64,000 nucleotides of DNA from Symbiodinium natans (lineage: Eukaryota > Sar > Dinophyceae > Suessiales > Symbiodiniaceae), in contig CAJNDS010002107.1 in NCBI GenBank assembly GCA_905221605.1, positions 191,922-255,921 of the forward strand, read 5' to 3'. A program made the position numbers and the translations under genes. This document shows positions 62,764-64,000 of the stretch, piece by piece (within the stretch, counting starts at the first letter, position 1; every line of letters starts with the position of its first letter). A model generated the notes under the pieces. That model was not told the DNA's origin and did not search any database. It was given only the letters and a program-made list of their open reading frames with translations.

Positions 62764-62925
62764 GCAGCTTGGTAGCCCGGGTGGTACCCTCTTCCCCCTT
62801 TTTTTGGTCCAGGGTTCCCCTAAACCCTAAACCCTAAACCCTAATCTCTAAACCCTAGACCCTTACCAAGTAACCAACCCAAAAATGGGTGCCCTTATTA
62901 TGATATGGTTAGTGGGGCTACCAAG
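62764..62925 (+). mobile_element. GC-AG intron made by a family B introner, GCAG TSD, nested CCCTAAA array
   Basis: GCAG (62764-62767), then CTTGGTAGCCCGGGTGGTAC ... TGGTTAGTGGGGCTACCAAG, then GCAG (62926-62929). Excision leaves one GCAG and joins GCA ACT to GCA GAG ATC in frame. A CCCTAAA array (62817-62862) sits after GGTTCCC, the same position as in the 20426 copy. Confidence 0.85.
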
Positions 62926-63045
62926 GCAGAGATCCAGCAAAACGCCGCGGTCGTGCGCCTCCATGCCTTCCAGGCGCGAGACGGCTCGCAGCCACACGGT
63001 CTCGACAAGGAGCGCCGGATCACCGAAGCTTCTGTGGGCTTGAAG
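62926..63045 (+). CDS. Cytoplasmic-side exon
   Basis: Reads 'AEIQQNAAVVRLHAFQARDG' then 'SQPHGLDKERRITEASVGLK'. It ends near a poly-G run. Charged, helical. Confidence 0.65.
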
Positions 63046-63086
63046 AGGGGGAAGGGGGGGGGGGGGAGTTCTCTAGGTTAGGTACC

Positions 63087-63117
<31 letters not shown>

Positions 63118-63151
63118 CAGGGCTCAGTATTTGTAATACCTATGGATGTAG

Positions 63152-63331
63152 AGTCGCCACCCCCACACACGGTTCCCACTCATTCGCACGAAGCTTTGCC
63201 ACGTGGCTTAGAGCTGCTTCAGGAGCCCAGGGGAGTAAGGCATCTGCTTGCCGCGGCGATTGCGCATGGCACCGTGTATTTTCGGGGGAAGGTGAGGCTG
63301 CAGCTTCAGGAGAACCAGATGATGTGGCTTG
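63152..63331 (+). CDS. Cytoplasmic-side exon
   Basis: Reads 'SPPPHTVPTHSHEALPRGLE', 'LLQEPRGVRHLLAAAIAHGT' and 'VYFRGKVRLQLQENQMMWLG', ending at GTAATATAGG where a family H element starts. Preceded by CT and TA tracts. Confidence 0.6.
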
Positions 63332-63335
63332 GTAA

Positions 63336-63438
63336 TATAGGGGTCGGAAGAAGTACTAGTAATATTCCGTTTTTGGTGCCTTTGAAATTATAATAGAATA
63401 ACCCCCAAAACCCCAGTCTATTTATTCAGGCCCATATA
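63336..63438. mobile_element. Family H element used as intron start
   Basis: TATAGGGGTCGGAAGAAGTA ... TTTATTCAGGCCCATATA. The upstream exon's GT donor (GGTAATATAGG) overlaps its left end. Confidence 0.6.
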
Positions 63439-63804
63439 CTGCTCTGAAACTTCATGTCCTGGGTACATCCCAGGCGCTACACCTTGATGAACAGACAACT
63501 TCACCCGGCTACGGCACAGGTTCATAACTCTACTGCATGAGTAAGAATGTAGTGTGTCGCCAAAACTCTGTGATCTACGCGGCAGTTTTCTGAAGATGCA
63601 AGAATATACCCTCCTGGTTGTCATCCGCATGGGGCCTTATTAACTTGGGCTCTGATGCAGTGTGGGCCACTGTTTTGAGCGGTTTTCGGGTGCCCTTAAT
63701 CCGAAACCACCCTAAACCCTAAACCCTAAACCCTAAACCCTAAACCCTAACCCCAAACCCTAAACCCTAAACCCTAAACCCTAAACCCTACTGTAAACCG
63801 TAAG
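63439..63804. other. Intronic DNA with CCCTAAA array
   Basis: Unique sequence (minus-strand ORF without support), then a CCCTAAA array at 63711-63790 directly before the last exon-like island. Confidence 0.5.
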
Positions 63805-63932
63805 GTCTCAAGGGGTTCTGCTTGTTCGGCCCTGCAAGCTCAGGCATGTGCAGCTCCTGGGAGACGATCAGGAGGGCCTTGACGCGGGGAATGCTGCTTG
63901 GCCTGAGGAAGCCTCGAGGATGTCCGAGCGGT
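63805..63932 (+). CDS. Last exon in window
   Basis: After CCGTAAG two frames stay open: 'KLRHVQLLGDDQEGLDAGNA' and 'LFGPASSGMCSSWETIRRAL'. The phase carried from 63331 favours the second, composition the first. It ends at GCGGTTTAGGG; the gene continues beyond the window. Confidence 0.45.
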
Positions 63933-64000
63933 TTAGGGTTTAGGGTTTAGGGTTTAGGGTTTAGGGTTTAATTAGGGTTTAGGGCTGCATCGACTCTGGA

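Noticed and set aside
6680-64000. True chromosome end or subtelomere
   Set aside because: Arrays occur in both orientations, dozens of times, with exons between them and no terminal loss of unique sequence; interstitial insertion fits better.
1-64000. CRISPR array
   Set aside because: The regularly repeated units are 7-bp telomere-type repeats without spacers of constant length, and the genes are intron-bearing and eukaryotic in style.

Overview
This window looks like nuclear DNA of a dinoflagellate, most like the symbiodinialean/Polarella kind. The reasons are: dozens of interspersed arrays of TTTAGGG/CCCTAAA (the dinoflagellate and plant telomere unit); an RCC1-like repeat protein with the 'DGSVVTWG' motif; a leucine-rich-repeat plus Cys-rich multi-membrane-span gene cut into many tiny exons; introns with GT, GC and GA donors; and short inverted-repeat elements that behave as introners (intron-creating transposons). 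Family calls rest on motif recognition, without a database search.

Layout. (1) 1-6.4 kb is dense, array-free DNA: a methyltransferase-like C-terminal coding block with one clean GT-AG intron (0.5-1.3 kb), a decayed hAT-like transposase (about 2.7-5.5 kb, with a frame change near 4.3 kb) and a nuclear-looking hypothetical ORF (5.56-6.36 kb). The pentamer CCGAG is conspicuously frequent here in more than one reading frame. (2) From 6.5 kb to the end, telomere-type arrays, simple repeats and inverted-repeat elements alternate with islands of 50-150 bp that read as plus-strand exons. Around 15.4-17.35 kb lies an RCC1-like gene with one large exon. (3) 17-45 kb is mostly intronic or intergenic filler with scattered exon-like islands. 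(4) From about 45.5 kb to the right edge I read one large plus-strand gene: LRR exons (45.5-54.1 kb), Cys-rich CxxC exons (54.3-58.9 kb), then hydrophobic, membrane-spanning exons (59.0-62.8 kb) and a cytoplasmic-type tail running off the window. A nested tandem repeat (48.2-50.1 kb) interrupts it.

The main discovery candidate is the relationship between telomere-like repeats, introners and splicing. Several introner families (named A-J, L, M, O-Q here) recur with terminal inverted repeats. At five sites, removing one target-site-duplication copy plus the element restores an open reading frame: 15785-15993 (GTAG), 46045-46854 (GATT), 53883-54044 (GTGG), 54420-54579 (GTTG) and 62764-62925 (GCAG). 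Telomere-type arrays sit inside otherwise intact copies of these elements, twice at the same internal position, and some arrays have their own flanking direct repeats (for example 13 bp around 55767-56036). Exons in the large gene tend to be preceded by CCCTAAA arrays and followed by TTTAGGG arrays, so many introns begin and end with complementary telomeric repeats.

Limits: exon boundaries were chosen by eye from reading-frame continuity and splice-like dinucleotides; there is no transcript evidence, and many islands between arrays remain unassigned. No rRNA, tRNA, CRISPR or spliced-leader gene was recognised.
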